Assembly: GCA_002304735.1 (NCBI GenBank)
Contig: DBIU01000074.1
Span: 14,067-30,270 of the forward strand
Source: Ruminococcaceae bacterium UBA794
GTDB taxonomy: Bacteria; Bacillota; Clostridia; Oscillospirales; Ruminococcaceae
Direction: 5' to 3'
Length of the DNA stretch: 16,204 bases
Part shown: piece after piece, positions 14,521 to 16,204 of the stretch
Layout of the letters: each line of letters opens with the position of its first letter
Position numbering within the stretch: the stretch's first letter is position 1
The notes under the pieces: generated by a model
Database searches by the model: none
What the model was told of the DNA's origin: nothing
The model's input: only the letters and a program-made list of their open reading frames with translations
Program-made: the position numbers and the translations under genes

Positions 14521-16204
14521 TCAATCCGCGCGTTTTCCGAGAAAACGGAGTATTTCCTCCGCGCTTTTTTCAACGCCGCCCGAGCTGTCGACAACAAGCT
14601 CGTAGTTCTCCTTCGCGCCCCATTCAAGCCCCGAAATATTTTTGTAATACATCGCTCTCGCCTTATCGGAGCGCGCGATATTCCGCTCGGCTTCCTCGCT
14701 TGTATCGCCGTAAATCTCCATAACGCGCTTTTTGCGGTATTCGAGCGGCGCTTTCACGAAAATCCGCACGACGTTTTTCCTGTCCTTCAGCACGAAATCC
14801 GCCGCTCTCCCCACGATAACGCAGCTTCCCTCGTCCGCGATTTTCTCGATGATTTTCTTCTGCGCTATTATCGCGTCGCGAACGACCGTGCTGCTGAGAT
14901 AAAGCTCGTGCAAAATCTGCGGCGCGTTTTTGTTGATATCGGAGATAAATTCCCTGTCAAGACCGCTTTCCTGCGCCGCAAGCGCCGTCATTTCCTTGTA
15001 ATAGAACGGCACGCCGAGCTTCTCCGCGACAATCCTGCCGATTTCCTTACCCGACGAGCCGTGTTCGCGCGCAATCGTCACGATAACGCCCGGCTTTGAC
15101 TTTTGCAGAACGGCTTTCGGGTGACGCTTCTTTTCCTTTGCGAGATAGGGATTTTTGAAAAACTGCCTGCTCAAAAAGAAGCCGACTATGGATACCGTCC
15201 CGTCCGTCACAGGGAACGTCAGCCAGAAATAATCCACTCCGAACCGCGAGAACAGATACGCGAGCGGCACGAAAAGCACAACGGTTCTGATTATCGTGAG
15301 AAGCGAGCTTTTAAGGCTCTTTCCGACCGCCTGAAACAGCACGGGATATGTAAGCGAGGTTACAAGCGGCAAAAAGCTTATTCCGATAAAGCGAAACGCG
15401 GTTATTCCGAGCCGCACGACCTCCTCGTCCTTTGAGAAAAAACGCAGCATAGGCTCGGGGATTATCTCAAAACAGAGCGTTCCCAAAAGCATAAGCGCCA
15501 TTCCGAAGATTATCGCGGTATTGAGCGTTTTTTTGCAGCGCTCCGCGTTTCTCGCCGCATAATTGTAGCTGATTATCGGAACAATGCACGTTTGCATCGC
15601 GCCGAGCGGTATGAAGAAAAACGACTGCCATTTATAATACAGCCCGAGAACCGTCACAGCCGCGTCCGAGAACGTCGCCAAAATCATATTCAATCCGAAA
15701 ATGTAAATCGTATACGCCGACTGCATAAGGATATTCGGCGCACCGAGGCGAAAGATTTTCGCGGTATAACGCGGGATTTTTTTAAGCGCGGGCGGCTTGT
15801 AAAAGCCCTTTTTCATCACGATAAGCGCCGCGGCGATTTGCCCCAAAACAGTCGCAATCGCAGCTCCCGCAATTCCCATTTCGGGCAGACCGAGCTTTCC
15901 GAAAATCAGGATAGGGTCGAGGATTATGTTCACGACTGCGCCCGCAATCTGCGCTATCATCGGCGTTTTCATATCACCGCGCGCTTGAAGTACTTTCGTC
16001 CAAACGCTCTCGAAAAACAGCCCGAAGCTGAACGCGCAGGCAATTCTTCCGTAGGTCACAACGTCCGCGATAACCTCGGGCGAGGACGTCTGCATTTCCG
16101 CGTAAACCGGCATAATATAATAGCATACCGCCGCGAATATCACCCATAATACAGCGGCAAGCGGGGCGGCTGTGCCTGCGTATTCGTTCGCCTTTTCTTC
16201 CTGT
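14521..16204 (-). CDS. MATE-family efflux transporter fused to a cytidylate-kinase-like domain, 5' end outside window
   Basis: The frame is open to the right edge; about 560 residues are visible and roughly the first membrane helices are missing. Visible residues (numbered from the GTG at 16141-16143) 1-330 are a MATE multidrug/Na+ antiporter with many hydrophobic helices; the upstream EEANEYAGTA-like segment (here KANEYAGTAAPLA) and GDMKTPM (56-62) are typical of the family. After a basic linker (about 331-350), residues 352-540 (14524-15090) match cytidylate-kinase-like proteins: VTIAREHGSSGKEIGR (355-370) is the phosphate-binding loop, then KLGVPFYYKEM, GSCVIVGRAADFVL (439-452) and a lid-like RKKRVMEIYG. 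The kinase part would lie in the cytoplasm. The substrate of neither half can be told. No frameshift or stop separates the halves. A strong terminator follows. Confidence 0.88.
   Translation of the reverse strand, partial: QEEKANEYAGTAAPLAAVLWVIFAAVCYYIMPVYAEMQTSSPEVIADVVTYGRIACAFSFGLFFESVWTKVLQARGDMKTPMIAQIAGAVVNIILDPILIFGKLGLPEMGIAGAAIATVLGQIAAALIVMKKGFYKPPALKKIPRYTAKIFRLGAPNILMQSAYTIYIFGLNMILATFSDAAVTVLGLYYKWQSFFFIPLGAMQTCIVPIISYNYAARNAERCKKTLNTAIIFGMALMLLGTLCFEIIPEPMLRFFSKDEEVVRLGITAFRFIGISFLPLVTSLTYPVLFQAVGKSLKSSLLTIIRTVVLFVPLAYLFSRFGVDYFWLTFPVTDGTVSIVGFFLSRQFFKNPYLAKEKKRHPKAVLQKSKPGVIVTIAREHGSSGKEIGRIVAEKLGVPFYYKEMTALAAQESGLDREFISDINKNAPQILHELYLSSTVVRDAIIAQKKIIEKIADEGSCVIVGRAADFVLKDRKNVVRIFVKAPLEYRKKRVMEIYGDTSEEAERNIARSDKARAMYYKNISGLEWGAKENYELVVDSSGGVEKSAEEILRFLGKRAD

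Overview
The window is a gene-dense stretch of a low-GC-lineage (Firmicutes/Bacillota) genome, most likely an uncultured anaerobic clostridium near Oscillospiraceae/Ruminococcaceae. The evidence is the conserved order remA-gmk-priA-def-fmt-rsmB-rlmN-prpC-prkC-rsgA-thiN, strong GGAGG-type ribosome binding sites, frequent TTG starts, a ferredoxin-like aldo/keto reductase and flavin-dependent thymidylate synthesis. Base composition is moderate by eye, with many GCG and TCG codons. The lineage is inferred from gene order and protein character, not from a search. Every gene I can support is on the minus strand, so the layout is best read from high to low coordinates. The longer plus-strand open frames are shadows.

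Right edge (16204 to 14521): the end of a MATE-family transporter fused in one reading frame to a cytidylate-kinase-like domain. Its N-terminus lies outside the window. It is followed by a clear intrinsic terminator (14475-14509).

Middle (14458 to 5878): a near-consensus extended -10 promoter, then an unusual 180-bp near-palindromic element filling almost the whole leader. A tightly packed operon follows: remA, gmk, priA, two tandem def genes, fmt, rsmB, rlmN and prpC. Gaps are 1 to 37 nt and stop codons often carry the next ribosome binding site. The theme is growth and translation: GMP kinase, replication restart, start-Met formylation and deformylation, rRNA methylation, and the Ser/Thr phosphatase. 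The usual rpoZ and coaBC genes are absent between gmk and priA.

Left part (5818 to 1): a second strong promoter in the 161-nt gap drives prkC (PASTA kinase, the partner of prpC), rsgA (ribosome maturation GTPase), thiN (thiamine pyrophosphokinase), a 4Fe-4S aldo/keto reductase and thyX. The thyX gene runs off the left edge and appears to encode a tandemly duplicated ThyX fold. The usual rpe gene between rsgA and thiN is missing.

Most of the window is ordinary housekeeping sequence. The items most worth a second look are the palindromic element in the remA leader, the transporter-kinase fusion, the tandem ThyX, the tandem deformylases and the DEEG variant of PriA. There is no intergenic stretch above 300 bases; the longest (14221-14520) is fully accounted for by promoter, palindromic element and terminator. 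I see no tRNA, rRNA, CRISPR array, integrase or transposase gene.
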